The notes under the pieces: model-generated
Told to the model about the DNA's origin: nothing
Database searches by the model: none
The model's input: only the letters and a program-made list of their open reading frames with translations
Source of the DNA: DATLNF01 sp963765815
GTDB taxonomy: Bacteria; Actinomycetota; Actinomycetes; BP-191
NCBI GenBank assembly: GCA_963765815.1
Contig: CAVXXT010000001.1
Location: forward strand, 248,001 to 312,000
Direction of reading: 5' to 3'
Length of the DNA stretch: 64,000 bases
Made by a program: the position numbers and the translations under genes
In this document: positions 39,650-50,088 of the stretch, one piece after another
Layout of the letters: the number at the start of each line of letters is the position of its first letter
Position numbering within the stretch: the first letter of the stretch is position 1

Positions 39650-40429
39650 TCAGGGGGAGGCGAGGCGGGCGAGGCTCGGGGGGAGCTGGGCCGCCGCGGC
39701 GCGGTCGAGCAGCCAGAGGGTGCGTCGACGGCCGCGTACGCCGGCCGCCGGCACCTGCGAGCGACCCGCCCCGGCCAGGGCCAGCGCCACCGCGCCCGCC
39801 TTCTCCGCGCCGGCGACGACGAACCACACGTCGCGCGCGGCGTTGAGCGCGGGGAAGCCGAGCGAGATCCGGCTCGACGGCGGCTTGGGCGCGCCGCGCA
39901 CCGCGACGACCGCCCGCTCGTCGTGGACGCCGGGCAGCTCCGGGAACAGCGACGCAGTGTGCCCGTCGGCGCCGACCCCGAGCAGCAGGACGTCGAACTC
40001 GGGCACCGGCCCGTGGTGCTCGGGCCGCGTCGACGCCGCGAGCTCCGCGGCGTAGCGCTCCGCCGCGGCCTCCGGGTCGGCGCCGTCGGGACCGTCGCTG
40101 GCCGGCATCGGGTGCACCCGGGCACCGGGTACGTCGACTCCGTCGAGCAGCGCGGCGCGGGCCTGGGTCTCGTTGCGGTCGGCGTGGCCGGCCGGGAGGA
40201 ACCGCTCGTCGCCCCACCACAGGTCGAGTCGTGACCAGTCGATCGCGTCGTGCGCGGGATTGCCGGCCAGCGCGGCGAGCGAGGCGATGCCGATGCCGCC
40301 GCCGGTCAGGACGAGCGACGCCGACCCGGTCGCGGCCTGCGCGTCGACCAGGTGGGTGACCAGCCGCGCCGCGACCGCCTGGGCGAGGACGTCCGGATCG
40401 CGGTGCACGAGGACGAGCGGCGCGCTCAC
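39650..40429 (-). CDS. pgl: 6-phosphogluconolactonase
   Basis: A 259-residue enzyme hydrolysing 6-phosphogluconolactone to 6-phosphogluconate, the second step of the oxidative pentose-phosphate route. Typical motifs: LVLTGGGIGIASLAAL, DLWWGDERFLPAGHADRNE and LLLGVGADGHTASLFP. GTG at 40429 overlaps the opcA stop (GTGA). It ends the tkt-tal-pgi-zwf-opcA-pgl operon. The frame is intact. Confidence 0.94.
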   Translation of the reverse strand: MSAPLVLVHRDPDVLAQAVAARLVTHLVDAQAATGSASLVLTGGGIGIASLAALAGNPAHDAIDWSRLDLWWGDERFLPAGHADRNETQARAALLDGVDVPGARVHPMPASDGPDGADPEAAAERYAAELAASTRPEHHGPVPEFDVLLLGVGADGHTASLFPELPGVHDERAVVAVRGAPKPPSSRISLGFPALNAARDVWFVVAGAEKAGAVALALAGAGRSQVPAAGVRGRRRTLWLLDRAAAAQLPPSLARLASP

Positions 40430-41358
40430 GTGGTGGCCTTCCGTCGGGTGCCGCGGCGGCTGCGGGCCAACGCGGCGAGGGTCTGCGCGTAGGGCTCGTC
40501 GGCGTCGAGCCGGCGCAGCTCCTCGGCCAGCAGGTCGGCCGTCGTACGCCGGGGGAGCGCCACCCTGCGGTCCGGCTGACCGGGCCGGGACAGCGTGGCG
40601 CGCACGCCGTCCGGCCGGGTGATGGCGATGTCGCCGCGGCTCGTGGTGAGCGCGACGCGGGTGATGCCCGGGCCGCGGGTCGACCGCACGGCCGCCGGTA
40701 CGCCGAGGGTGTCGGAGAGCCAGGCGGCCAGCAGCTCCGCGCTCGGGTTGTCCCGGGCCGCCCCGACCTCTGCCGAGATGATGGGGTCGAACGGGTGGTC
40801 CAGCGCCGCGGCGAGCAGCGTCCGCCACGGGGTCAGCCGGGTCCACGCCAGGTCGGTGTCGCCCGGCTCGTAGGCCTTGGCCCGCTTGGCGAAGACGCTC
40901 TCGTCGCGCGGCTTCGCGGCGGCGTCGGTGACCCGGCGCTGCGCGATCTCGCCGAGCGGCGTGCGCGCCGGCACGTCCGGTGCGTCCGTGGGCCACCACA
41001 CGATGACCGGCGCGTCGGAGAGCAGGAGCGGCAGCACGACCGACTCGGCGTGGTCGGCGAGCGGGCCGTGCAGGCGCAGCACCGCGGTCTCGCCCGGCCC
41101 GGTGGACCCGCCGACCCGCACCTGCGCGTCGAGCCGCGGCGCAGCGCCGGCCGCCCGCAGGATCACCACGAGGACGCGGCACGGGTGCTCCATCGCCGCG
41201 GCGTTCGCGGCGTCGAGGGCCTCGCTGCACCGCCGCTCGTCGGTGGCGACCACGAGGGTCAGCGCGACGCCGGCGTCGTACGTGCCGTAGCGCCGGCGCT
41301 GCCGGGAGATCTCCTTCTCCACCGCGGCGGCGGTCGTCGAGGTGAGGTCGACGATCAC
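40426..41358 (-). CDS. opcA: OpcA, glucose-6-phosphate dehydrogenase assembly protein
   Basis: A 310-residue protein restricted mainly to actinobacteria and cyanobacteria, required for active glucose-6-phosphate dehydrogenase. Characteristic features: the N-terminus MIVDLTSTTAAAVEKEISRQR, LVVATDERRCSEALDAANAAAMEHPCRVLVV, and PVIVWWPTDAPDVPARTPLG. The start GTG at 41358 overlaps the zwf stop (GTGA), consistent with stoichiometric production of the two partners. Confidence 0.92.
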   Translation of the reverse strand: MIVDLTSTTAAAVEKEISRQRRRYGTYDAGVALTLVVATDERRCSEALDAANAAAMEHPCRVLVVILRAAGAAPRLDAQVRVGGSTGPGETAVLRLHGPLADHAESVVLPLLLSDAPVIVWWPTDAPDVPARTPLGEIAQRRVTDAAAKPRDESVFAKRAKAYEPGDTDLAWTRLTPWRTLLAAALDHPFDPIISAEVGAARDNPSAELLAAWLSDTLGVPAAVRSTRGPGITRVALTTSRGDIAITRPDGVRATLSRPGQPDRRVALPRRTTADLLAEELRRLDADEPYAQTLAALARSRRGTRRKATT

Positions 41359-42891
41359 GGTCGCCTCCAGGAGCGACCGTCGCGGGCGAGCAGGTCGTAC
41401 GCCGACTGCGGTCCCCACGTGCCGGCCGGGTAGGACTGCGGCCGGCCGCGCCGCGACGCCCAGAACTCCTCGACCGGATCGAGCACCTGCCAGCGACAGC
41501 TCGACCTCTTCGTGTCGCGGGAAGAGCGGCGGGTCGCCGAGCAGCACGTCGAGGATCAGCCGCTCGTAGGCCTCCGGGCTCGACTCGGTGAAGCTCTCGC
41601 CGTACCCGAAGTCCATGTTGACGTCGCGGACCTCCATCGCGCTGCCCGGCACCTTCGAGCCGAACCGGACAGTGACGCCTTCGTCGGGCTGCACGCGCAC
41701 GACGAGCGCGTTCTGGCCGAGCTCCTCCGTCGCGGTCGCGGCGAACGGCAGGTGCGGCGCGCGCTGGAAGACGACCGCGACCTCGGTGACGCGGCGCGCG
41801 AGCCGCTTGCCGGTGCGCAGGTAGAACGGCACGCCGGCCCAGCGCCGAGTGTCGACCTCGAGCCGCAGTGCGGCGTACGTCTCGGTCGTCGACCGGCCGG
41901 GGATGCCGTCCTCCTCGAGGTAGCCCGGCACCTCGACGCCGCCCTGCCAGCCGCGCGCGTACTGACCACGCGCCGTCGCCACCGCCAGGTCCGTCGGTAC
42001 GACGACCGCGCTGAGCACCTTCTGCTTCTCCAGCCGCAGCGTCCTCGGGCTCGAACGAGACCGGCTCCTCCATCGCGGTGAGCGCGAGCAGCTGGAGCAG
42101 GTGGTTCTGGATGACGTCGCGGGCCGCGCCGATGCCGTCGTAGTAGCCGGCGCGCCCGCCGATGCCGACGTCCTCGGCCATCGTGATCTGCACGTGGTCG
42201 ACGAAGTGCCGGTTCCACACCGGCTCGAACAGCGTGTTGGCGAAGCGCAGCGCCAGGATGTTCTGGACCGTCTCCTTGCCGAGGTAGTGGTCGATGCGGA
42301 ACACCGACCCGGTGCGGGAAGACCTCGCCGACGACCCGGTTGAGCTCGCGGGCGCTGGCCAGGTCGTGGCCGAACGGCTTCTCCACGACGACCCGCCGCC
42401 ACGAGTCGCCGGACCTCGGCCGACAGGCCTGAGCGGCGCAGCTGCTCGACGACCACCGGGAACGCGCCGGGCGGCACGGACAGGTAGAACGCGTGGTTGC
42501 CGTTGGTGCCGCGGACGCGGTCGAGGTCGGCGACGACCTGGGCGAGCGTGTCGAAGGCGCCGTCGTCGCTGAAGTCGCCCTGCACGAAGCGGCAGCCCTC
42601 CGCGAGCTGGCGCCACACGTCCTCGCGGAACGGCGTGCGTGCGTGCTCCTTCACGGCGTCGTGCACGACCTGGACGAAGTCCTGGTCGGCCCAGTCGCGC
42701 CGCGCGAACCCGATGAGCGCGAAGCCTGGCGGCAGCAGCCCGCGGTTGAGCAGGTCGTAGACCGCCGGCATCAGCTTCTTGCGCGAGAGGTCACCGGTGA
42801 CGCCGAAGATGACCAGGCCGCACGGCCCGGCGATCCGCGGCAGCCGCCGGTCGCGCGGGTCGCGCAGCGGGTTCGTGTGACTGCGGGTCAT
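41355..42891 (-). CDS. zwf: Glucose-6-phosphate 1-dehydrogenase, frame broken by indels
   Basis: The NADP-reducing entry step of the pentose-phosphate pathway, about 510 residues when frames are joined. The N-terminus has the Rossmann motif VIFGVTGDLSRKKLMPAVYDL. RIDHYLGKETVQNILALRFAN holds the substrate-binding RIDHYLGKE. Downstream PFYLRTGKRL and VPGSAMEVRDVNMDFGYG are typical. Four extra bases (near 42400, 42307, 42043 and 41500) shift the frame between perfectly recognisable blocks. The end at 41355 follows from the last frame (RSWRRP then stop). Confidence 0.9.
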
Positions 42892-42901
42892 CGGGTGGGG
42901 G

Positions 42902-44631
42902 TCATGCCGGGTCGGGCGCGGGCAGCGCGGCGAGCAGTGCGGCGATGCCGGCGGCGCGATCGGTCAGGTGCAGGCGGACGACCGGCCGGTGGTGGTCGGC
43001 GAGGACCCGACCGTCGCCGAGCGCCTGCGCCAGCTGCAGCCGGGCCAGGGTGAACTCACGCCCCGGTACGTCGACGTCGACGGCGGCGCCCGCAGTGATC
43101 TGCAGGAAGACGCCGACCGGCGGGCCGCCCTTGTGCAGCTGCCCGGTCGAGTGCAGGAACCGCGGCCCCCAGCCGAAGGTCACCGGGTGCGGGGTACGTG
43201 CGGCGAGGCGCGCGCGCACCTGCGCGACGTCCGCGTCCGCGAGCCGGTCGAGGTAGGCCATCACGGAGAGGTAGCCGTGGGTCGGCACGCTGTCGACGAC
43301 GAAGGACAGCACTGCCGCCAGGCTGGCTGCACCGGAGAGCTCGCCGTGGTCGGCGTGCACCTCGACCGGCGCCGTCGACGAGGACGGCGTCGGGCAGGTC
43401 CAGCGCGACGTCGCTGCTCTCGAGCAGCGCGCGGGTCGACGTCTTCGCCGACTCGACGTCGGGCTGGTCGAACGGGTTGACGCCGATCACCCGGCACGCG
43501 ACGGCGACGGCGTACTCCCAGACCAGGAACTGCGCGCCCAGCGGGCCGGTGACGGTCGTGGTGTTGGGTCCGCCGCGGCCGATGCGCACCTGGTGTGTGT
43601 CGCCGGTTGCCGTGTGCTTGGTGCCCGGCGCGTTCCACGACTCGACGACGACCGGCAGCAGCCCGCGTCCGTCCTTGCCGGTCGACTCGGCGACCAGCTG
43701 CTCGGCCCAGTCGCCGAAGCCGACCAGGCCGCTGCCGCCGTCGGCGATCACGACCTTGTCGCGTCCCGCCGCGGCGCAGCCGCCGAGCGCGGCGCCGAGC
43801 GTCGAGCCCGGGATTGCCCCTCGTCGTGGGCGAGGTCCAGCAGAGCAGCCGCGGCGTCGTCGAGCAGCGGACGCGACGTCGGCACCGGCCAGCGCCGACG
43901 GCACCAGGCCGAACGCCGACAGGGCGCTGTAGCGGCCGCCGACGTTCGGGTCGGCGAGGAACACCGCGCGCCAGCCCTCGCGCTCGGCGGTGGCCGAAAG
44001 GTCCGAGCCGGGGTCGGTCACCGCCACGAATCGACGGCCGACATCGGCGTCGGAGAGCCCGGCCGCGGTGAATGCCGCGGCGAAGATGCGCCGCTGGCTG
44101 TCGGTCTCCACGGTGCTGCCGGACTTGCTGGACACGACGACGACGGTGCGGTCGAGGTCGGCCAGCGCGGCCTGCACCTGACCGGGATCGGTCGTGTCGA
44201 GGACGACCAGCGGTACGCCGGCGCTGGCGCAGATGACCTCGGGTGCGAGGGACGAGCCGCCCATGCCGCAGAGCACCACGCGGTCCAGGCCCTCGGCCTG
44301 CAGCTCGGCGCGCAGCGCAGTCGAGCCGGGGGAGCAGGTCACGCGACGTCTGCGGCAGGGTCAGCCAGCCGAGCCGGATCCGCGACTCCGCCTCGGCGTC
44401 GGGTCCCCAGAGCGTGTGGTCCGCGGCGGCCAGCCGTGCCGCGACGCCGTCGATGCGCAGCGCCCGCAGCGCCGCGTCGCGCGGGCCGACGAGAGCGGCA
44501 CCGGCGGTGACGACGCGCACCGGGCCGGTCGCGGCGCGCTGGGTCGCGGTCGTGAAGAGGACCGGCGCCGGCTCGCGGATGACCTTGTCCCGGCCTCCCT
44601 CGTGCGAGGGCTCGTCGACGACGTCCGTCAT
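42902..44631 (-). CDS. pgi: Glucose-6-phosphate isomerase (actinobacterial zwf-tal locus type), frame broken by indels
   Basis: A divergent isomerase of about 550 residues as found between zwf and tal in Streptomyces. SIS-type features include VVLCGMGGSSLAPEVICA, VVVVSSKSGSTVET, RFVAVTDPGSDLSATA, AVFLADPNVGGRYSALSAFG and near the C-terminus FGWGPRFLHSTGQLHKGGP. About four indels (near 44337, 43850, 43818 and 43366) split it into recognisable pieces. ATG at 44631 overlaps the tal stop. It would cycle fructose 6-phosphate from the non-oxidative branch back to glucose 6-phosphate for zwf. Confidence 0.83.
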
Positions 44632-45800
44632 GGAGCCGACGGGGCCGGGCGTGGTGGCAGTGCGGCGGTCGCTTCGGCCAGCTTGGCGTCGACCTGCGTG
44701 ATGAAGGCGTCCCACGCCTCCTCGAACTTCGTCACCGCCTCGGCCTCGAGCAGGTCGACGACCTCGTCGTAGTCGACGCCGAGCCCGGCCAGCTCGTCGA
44801 TGACCGCGCGCGCCGCGTCGTAGCCCTCGGCCGCCGTCGCGCCGCGGATCACGCCGTGGTCGGCGACCGCGTCGCAGCGTCGGCTCGGGCATGGTGTTGA
44901 CCGTGCCCGGTGCGACCAGCTCGACGACGTAGCGCGTGTCGTCGTACGCCGGGTCCTTCACGCCGGTCGATGCCCACAGCGGGCGCTGCGGGCGCGCACC
45001 GCGCGCGGCGAGAGCCTGCCAGCGCGTCGGAGGAGAAGACCTCCTCGTAGGCCTGGTAGGCGAGCCGCGCGTTGGCGATCGCCGCCTCGCCGCGCAGCCG
45101 GGTCGCCGCCGCGACGCGGGCGTCGTCGCCGGACTCCTTGGCGATGAGGTCGAGCCGGTTGTCGAACTCGGTGTCGACGCGCGAGACGAAGAAGCTCGCG
45201 ACGCTCTCCAGCCCGTCGAGGGAGCCGCCCGCGGCGACCCGCTGCTCGAGGCCGGCGAGGAACGCGTCCATCACCTCGCGATAGCGAGCGAGGGAGAAGA
45301 TGAGCGTGACGTTGACGCTGATGCCCTCGGCCAGGCAGCGGGTGATCGCCGGGACGCTCGCCTTCGTCGCCGGGATCTTGATGAGCAGGTTCGGCCGGTC
45401 GACCAGCCACCACAGCGCGCGCGCCTCGGCGACGGTGCGCTCCTCGTCGTGCGCGAGCCGCGGGTCGACCTCGATCGACACCCGACCGTCGACACCGCCC
45501 GATGCGTCGTACGCCGATCGCAGCACGTCGCAGCCCGCACGCACGTCCCAGGTCGTCACCGCGCGCAGCGCCTCGCCGGTGTCGACGCCGCGCAGCGCCA
45601 GGTCGTGGAACTGCTCGTCGTACGCCGTCCCCTTCTCCAGCGCCTTCTGGAAGATGCGACGGGTTGGTCGTCACGCCGACGACGTGGTCGTCGTCGACCA
45701 GCGCCTGCAGACCGCCGCTGGCCAGCCGCTCGCGCGAGAGGTCGTCGAGCCAGATCGCCACGCCGGCGTCGGCCAGCTCCGCGAGCCGTGATCCGGACAT
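44628..45800 (-). CDS. tal: Transaldolase, frame broken by indels
   Basis: About 390 residues when frames are joined, the long actinobacterial transaldolase. It opens LAELADAGVAIWLDDLSRERLASGGLQ, with GVTTNPS, then VSIEVDPRLAHDEERTVAEARALW, and the Schiff-base Lys in LLIKIPATKAS. SVNVTLIFSLARYREVMDAF and SFFVSRVDTEFDNRLD follow. Extra bases near 45658, 45021 and 44877 break it; WASTGVKDPAYDDTRYVVELVAPGTVNTMPE continues the family sequence after the second. It transfers dihydroxyacetone between sugar phosphates. ATG at 45800 is 21 bases after the tkt stop. Confidence 0.9.
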
Positions 45801-45821
45801 GTGAGCTGCCTTCCGTCGTGC

Positions 45822-47906
45822 CTAGTTGCCGGTCGGGGCGCCTTGCGTCCGGCCGAGAGCTGACAGCGAGCGCTGCGCCGCAGCCGCTACCCGGTCCGGG
45901 GTGAGGCCGAACTGCTCGTACAGCACCTGGTACGGCGCGGAAGCCCCGAAGTGGTCGAGGCCCACGCTCTCGCCGGCGTCGCCGACCCAGCGGTGCCAGC
46001 CCATCGTCACGCCCGCCTCGACGGACGCGCGAGCGCGCACGTCGGGCAGCAGGACGCTGTCGCGGTAGGCCTGGTCCTGAGCCTCGAACCACTCGACGCA
46101 CGGCATGGACACGACGCGCGCCGGTGTGCCCGCGGCCTCGAGCAGGTCGCGCGCGCCCATCGCGATCTGCACCTCGCTGCCGGTACCGATGAGGATGACC
46201 TCGGGGCGCCCGGTCGACGCCTCGGCGAGCACGTAGCCGCCGCGCGCGACGCCCTCGGCGTCGCCGAGCACCGCGCGGTCGAACGTCGGCACCTTCTGCC
46301 GGGTGAGGATCAATCCGGCCGGGCGGTCGGCGTGCTCGAGGATCGTACGCCACGCGATCACCGTCTCGGTGGCGTCGGCGGGACGCACGACGTCGAGCCC
46401 AGGGATCGCGCGCAGCGCGCAGAGGTGCTCGATCGGCTGGTGCGTCGGGCCGTCCTCTCCGAGCCCGATCGAGTCGTGGGTCCAGACGTAGGTGACCGGC
46501 AGGCCCATCAGCGCGGCGAGCCGCACCGCGGGGCGCATGTAGTCGCTGAAGACGAGGAACGTCCCGCCGAAGGGCCGCACGCCGCCGGCGAGGACCATCC
46601 CGTTCATCGTCGAGCCCATGGCGTGCTCGCGGATGCCGAAGTGCAGCACCCGGCCCGCGGGCGTCTCGGGCAGGAACGACTCGGCCGACGTGATGGTCGT
46701 GTTGTTGCTGCCGGCCAGGTCGGCCGAGCCGCCGAACAGCTCGGGCAGCACGTCGGCAATCGCGTTGATGACGATGCCCGACGCGTCGCGCGTCATGACG
46801 GCCTTGCCGGGCTCGAAGGTGGGCAGCTTCATCGCCCAGCCCTCGGGCAGCCGGCGGGCGAGCACCCGGTCGCGCTCGGCGGCCCGGTCCGGGTGCCGCT
46901 CGGCCCAGGCGGCGAGCCGCTCGTCCCACTGCGCGTGCAGATCGCGGCCGCGGTCGACCGCTGCCCGCGTGTGCGCCAGCACGTCATCAGGCACGGCGAA
47001 GTCCTGCGCCGGGTCCAGGCCGAGGATCTCCTTCGTGAGCGCGATCTCGTCGGCGCCGAGCGGGGAGCCGTGCGCCGCGCCGGTGTCGACCTTGTTCGGC
47101 GACGGGAAGCCGATGTGGCTGCGGAGCGCGATGATCGACGGCCGGTCCCGCTCGTCGCGCGCGGCGACGAGCGCGGCGCGCATCGCGTCGAGGTCCTCGG
47201 CGTCGTCGACCCGCTGGGTGTGGAAGCCGTACGCCGCGAACCGCGCGAGCACGTCCTCGCTGAAGGCGACGGCCGTGTCGCCCTCGATCGAGATGTGGTT
47301 GTCGTCGTAGATCAGCACCAGGCTGCCGAGACGCTGGTGGCCGGCCAGGCTGGCGGCCTCGCTGGCGATGCCCTCCTCGAGGTCGCCGTCGGAGCAGATG
47401 CACCAGACCGTGTGGTCGAAGAGGCCGTCGCCCTCGGGGTCCCACACCGCGGCGGTGTGCCGGGCGGCCATCGCCATGCCGACGGCGTTGCCGACGCCCT
47501 GGCCGAGCGGGCCGGTGGTCGTCTCGACGCCGAGCGTGTGCCCGTGCTCCGGGTGACCAGGCGTGCGGCTGCCCCACTGGCGGAACGCCTTGAGGTCGTC
47601 GAGCGAGAGCCCGTAGCCGGTGAGGTAGAGCTGCGCGTAGAGCAGCATCGACGCGTGCCCGGCCGAGAGGATGAACCGGTCACGCCCAGCCCACTGCGGG
47701 TCCGTCGGGTCGTGCTGCATCAGCTCGCCGAAGAGCAGGTGCGCGAGCGGCGCCAGGGCCATCGGCGTACCGGGGTGGCCCGAGTTCGCCTTCTGGACCG
47801 CATCCATGGCGAGCGTGCGAGCGCAGTCGATGGCCCGCCCGTCGAGGTCGTCCGGGTCTCGCGGGAACCGCCCGCCGGCCGTGCTGTCGGTGTTGTTCTT
47901 GCTCAC
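45822..47906 (-). CDS. tkt: Transketolase
   Basis: A 694-residue thiamine-diphosphate enzyme. N-terminal DAVQKANSGHPGTPMALAPLAHLLF carries the substrate histidine. The ThDP motif is CICSDGDLEEGIASEAASLAGHQRL...IYDDNHIS. The middle domain has HFGIREHAMGSTMNGM and FLVFSDYMRPAVRLAALM. The frame is intact. GTG at 47906 is chosen because homology begins there; a longer in-frame extension upstream has no support. It is the first gene of the pentose-phosphate operon and diverges from ctaA. Confidence 0.96.
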   Translation of the reverse strand: MSKNNTDSTAGGRFPRDPDDLDGRAIDCARTLAMDAVQKANSGHPGTPMALAPLAHLLFGELMQHDPTDPQWAGRDRFILSAGHASMLLYAQLYLTGYGLSLDDLKAFRQWGSRTPGHPEHGHTLGVETTTGPLGQGVGNAVGMAMAARHTAAVWDPEGDGLFDHTVWCICSDGDLEEGIASEAASLAGHQRLGSLVLIYDDNHISIEGDTAVAFSEDVLARFAAYGFHTQRVDDAEDLDAMRAALVAARDERDRPSIIALRSHIGFPSPNKVDTGAAHGSPLGADEIALTKEILGLDPAQDFAVPDDVLAHTRAAVDRGRDLHAQWDERLAAWAERHPDRAAERDRVLARRLPEGWAMKLPTFEPGKAVMTRDASGIVINAIADVLPELFGGSADLAGSNNTTITSAESFLPETPAGRVLHFGIREHAMGSTMNGMVLAGGVRPFGGTFLVFSDYMRPAVRLAALMGLPVTYVWTHDSIGLGEDGPTHQPIEHLCALRAIPGLDVVRPADATETVIAWRTILEHADRPAGLILTRQKVPTFDRAVLGDAEGVARGGYVLAEASTGRPEVILIGTGSEVQIAMGARDLLEAAGTPARVVSMPCVEWFEAQDQAYRDSVLLPDVRARASVEAGVTMGWHRWVGDAGESVGLDHFGASAPYQVLYEQFGLTPDRVAAAAQRSLSALGRTQGAPTGN

Positions 47907-47961
47907 GCGTCGGTGGCCTTGCTCACGGGGCTCCTCGCTCGAGTACGACGGCGGTGCGCCG

Positions 47962-48000
47962 AGCCTATCGGTAGGTCGCGCGGCGTCGGAGCCGTAGAAT
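47962..48000. promoter_or_regulatory. Divergent -10 elements for tkt and ctaA
   Basis: TAGAAT on the plus strand (47995-48000) points toward ctaA. TAGGCT on the minus strand (47967-47962) points toward tkt. The -35 regions would overlap, so the two operons may be coordinated by competition. The -35 matches are weak. Confidence 0.4.
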
Positions 48001-48061
48001 GGGCGGCCGGTCACCCTGATCAGTCGGCCGCCCCGCCCCGCTCCTGCCTCGAGGACCTCGC

Positions 48062-49015
48062 GTGCCCCGATTCGCCAAGCTCGCCGTCGCGACGACGGCG
48101 GCGACGATGGTGCTCATCACCCTGGGCGGCGTCGTGCGCGCGATGGAAGCCGGCCTCGGCTGTCCCGACTGGCCCACCTGCTACGGCTCGCCCAACCCGC
48201 CCGGCGAGCTGGCCGCCGGTCCGCTGCGGCTGGCCTGGATCGAGCACAGCCACCGGCTCTGGGCGTCGGTCGTGATGCTGCTCGTCTTCGCTCTGGCGGT
48301 CGCCGCCCGCCGCACCGGGCAGCCGCGTGACGTCCGCCGGGCCACCCGATGGCTCGTCCCGGCCGTGCTGTCGCAGGCCCTGCTCGGCGCGATCGTGGTC
48401 TGGGCCAAGCTCGACGCGGAGACAGTGACCCTGCACCTCGCCGGTGCGCTCACGGTGCTGGGGCTCAGCGGCTACGTGACGCTGCGCGCGCTCGGCCGCG
48501 GCCCCGCGCTGCGCACGGCCGAGGTCGTCGACGCCGGCCTGCGCCGACTCGCGCTCGTCACGGCGCTGATCACGGGCGCCCAGATGCTGGTTGGCTCGAC
48601 GGTGACCGGCTACGACGCGGGGCTGGCGTTCACCACGTTCCCCGACTTCGACGGCCGCGTGGTCCCGCAGCTCTCCGCGCACGCCGCACCCTGGCTGCAC
48701 GTGACCCACCGGGTGCTGGCCTACGCGCTCGCCGCGCTCGTCGTCGCGCTGGCCGTGCGGATACGCCGTACGCCGGACGTCGACGCCGCCGCAGTGCGGC
48801 TCTCGACCGTCGCGGTCGGCCTGGTCGCGGTGCAGATCGCGCTCGGCGCCGCCAACATCTGGTGGCGGCTCTCGGCGTGGAGCGTCGTGCCCCACCTGCT
48901 CGTCGGCGCCGCGATCTGGCTCACCACGCTGACTGTGGTCCACCTGGTCCGCTGGAGAGGCGCGCCGGTGCAGGTCGAGCAGCGCTCGCACGTTCGAACG
49001 CTGGTCACCGGATGA
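48062..49015 (+). CDS. ctaA: Heme A synthase (COX15/CtaA family)
   Basis: A 317-residue protein with about eight membrane helices that oxidises the C8 methyl of heme O to make heme A. Histidines expected to bind hemes appear in IEHSHRLWA, TLHLAGAL, HVTHRVLAYA and VVPHLLVGA, giving the two-fold internal symmetry of the family. GCPDWPTCYG holds the loop cysteine pair seen in type-1 CtaA. GTG at 48062. The stop overlaps the ctaB ATG (ATGA). Confidence 0.93.
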   Translation: MPRFAKLAVATTAATMVLITLGGVVRAMEAGLGCPDWPTCYGSPNPPGELAAGPLRLAWIEHSHRLWASVVMLLVFALAVAARRTGQPRDVRRATRWLVPAVLSQALLGAIVVWAKLDAETVTLHLAGALTVLGLSGYVTLRALGRGPALRTAEVVDAGLRRLALVTALITGAQMLVGSTVTGYDAGLAFTTFPDFDGRVVPQLSAHAAPWLHVTHRVLAYALAALVVALAVRIRRTPDVDAAAVRLSTVAVGLVAVQIALGAANIWWRLSAWSVVPHLLVGAAIWLTTLTVVHLVRWRGAPVQVEQRSHVRTLVTG

Positions 49016-49965
49016 CCGCGGTCACGCCGGCACCCGGCGGCGTCGGGACGCCCACCGACGCAGACCTCGTCGCGCGGCGCGCGGCGCGCACCCGCGGCGA
49101 GCTGGTCCGCGGCTACGTCGCGCTGACCAAGCCGCGGATCATCGAGCTGCTGCTCGTCACGACCGTGCCCGCGATGGTGCTGGCCGAGCGCGGGCTGCCC
49201 TCGCTGTGGCTGATCGTCGCGACGCTGGTCGGCGGCAGCCTCGCCGCGGGCAGCGCCAACACCATCAACTGCTACGTCGACCGCGACATCGACGTGAAGA
49301 TGCACCGCACCGAGCGCCGGCCGCTGGCCCGCGACGTCGTGACGCCGGGCGAGGCGCTGCGCTTCGGGATCGTCCTCGGCATCCTCGCGACGCTCTGGCT
49401 CGGCGCCTTCGTCAACTGGCTCTCCGCCGGGCTCGGCGTGGCGGCGATCCTCTTCTACGTCTTCGTCTACACGATCGGGATGAAGCGCACGACGCCGCAG
49501 AACATCGTCATCGGCGGCGCGGCCGGCTGCGTCCCGGTGCTGATCGGCTGGGCGTCGGTGACGGGCCGGGTCAGCATCGACGCCTGGGTGCTGTTCGCGA
49601 TCATCTTCTTCTGGACGCCGCCGCACTTCTGGGCGCTGGCGATGAGGTTCAGCGACGACTACGCCCGGGCCGGCGTGCCGATGCTCCCGGTCGTGGCGGG
49701 GGAGCGGGAGACCTCACGCCAGATCGTCCTCTACAGCTGGCTGATGGTAGCCGTCTCGCTGCTGCTCTACCCGGTCGCGGCCCTCGGCCTGGTCTACGTC
49801 GGCGCCGCCGGGCTGCTCGGGGCGCTGTTCCTGCTCGAGGCGCACGGCCTGCGCCGCCGCGTGCTGGCCGGCGTGCCGGCCAAGCCGATGCGGCTCTTCC
49901 ACTGGTCGATCACGTACCTCACGCTGCTCTTCGCGGCGATGGCGGTCGACCAGCTCGTCGGCTAG
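49012..49965 (+). CDS. ctaB: Protoheme IX farnesyltransferase (heme O synthase)
   Basis: A 317-residue UbiA-family prenyltransferase with about nine helices. The first Asp-rich motif is in ANTINCYVDRDIDVKMHRTERRPL (N-x3-D-x-D pattern), which binds farnesyl diphosphate through magnesium. WTPPHFWALAMRFSDDYARAGVPMLPV is the second conserved loop. It attaches a farnesyl group to heme B; CtaA then completes heme A for the oxidase encoded 1 kb downstream. Confidence 0.96.
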   Translation: MTAVTPAPGGVGTPTDADLVARRAARTRGELVRGYVALTKPRIIELLLVTTVPAMVLAERGLPSLWLIVATLVGGSLAAGSANTINCYVDRDIDVKMHRTERRPLARDVVTPGEALRFGIVLGILATLWLGAFVNWLSAGLGVAAILFYVFVYTIGMKRTTPQNIVIGGAAGCVPVLIGWASVTGRVSIDAWVLFAIIFFWTPPHFWALAMRFSDDYARAGVPMLPVVAGERETSRQIVLYSWLMVAVSLLLYPVAALGLVYVGAAGLLGALFLLEAHGLRRRVLAGVPAKPMRLFHWSITYLTLLFAAMAVDQLVG

Positions 49966-49975
49966 TCCCTCAGCA

Positions 49976-50079
49976 CCCCACCCCACCCCCGCCTTCACCC
50001 CACGACACGCCGTGGCGAGGTCCGGTCGACCGGCGTGTCGTGACGTTTCGCGGGGTGAAGGCGCGGGTGAGGGGTGGGG
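49976..50079. terminator. Nested inverted repeats between convergent ctaB and ctaG
   Basis: Three stacked perfect stems: CCCCACCCC near 49976 with GGGGTGGGG at 50071-50079; CGCCTTCACCCC (49990-50001) with 50052-50063; ACGACACGCCG (50002-50012) with 50031-50041. This is probably a bidirectional terminator. The decamer CGACACGCCG also occurs in the structured gap at 57601 and at 9511. Confidence 0.7.
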
Positions 50080-50088
50080 CGAGGTGGG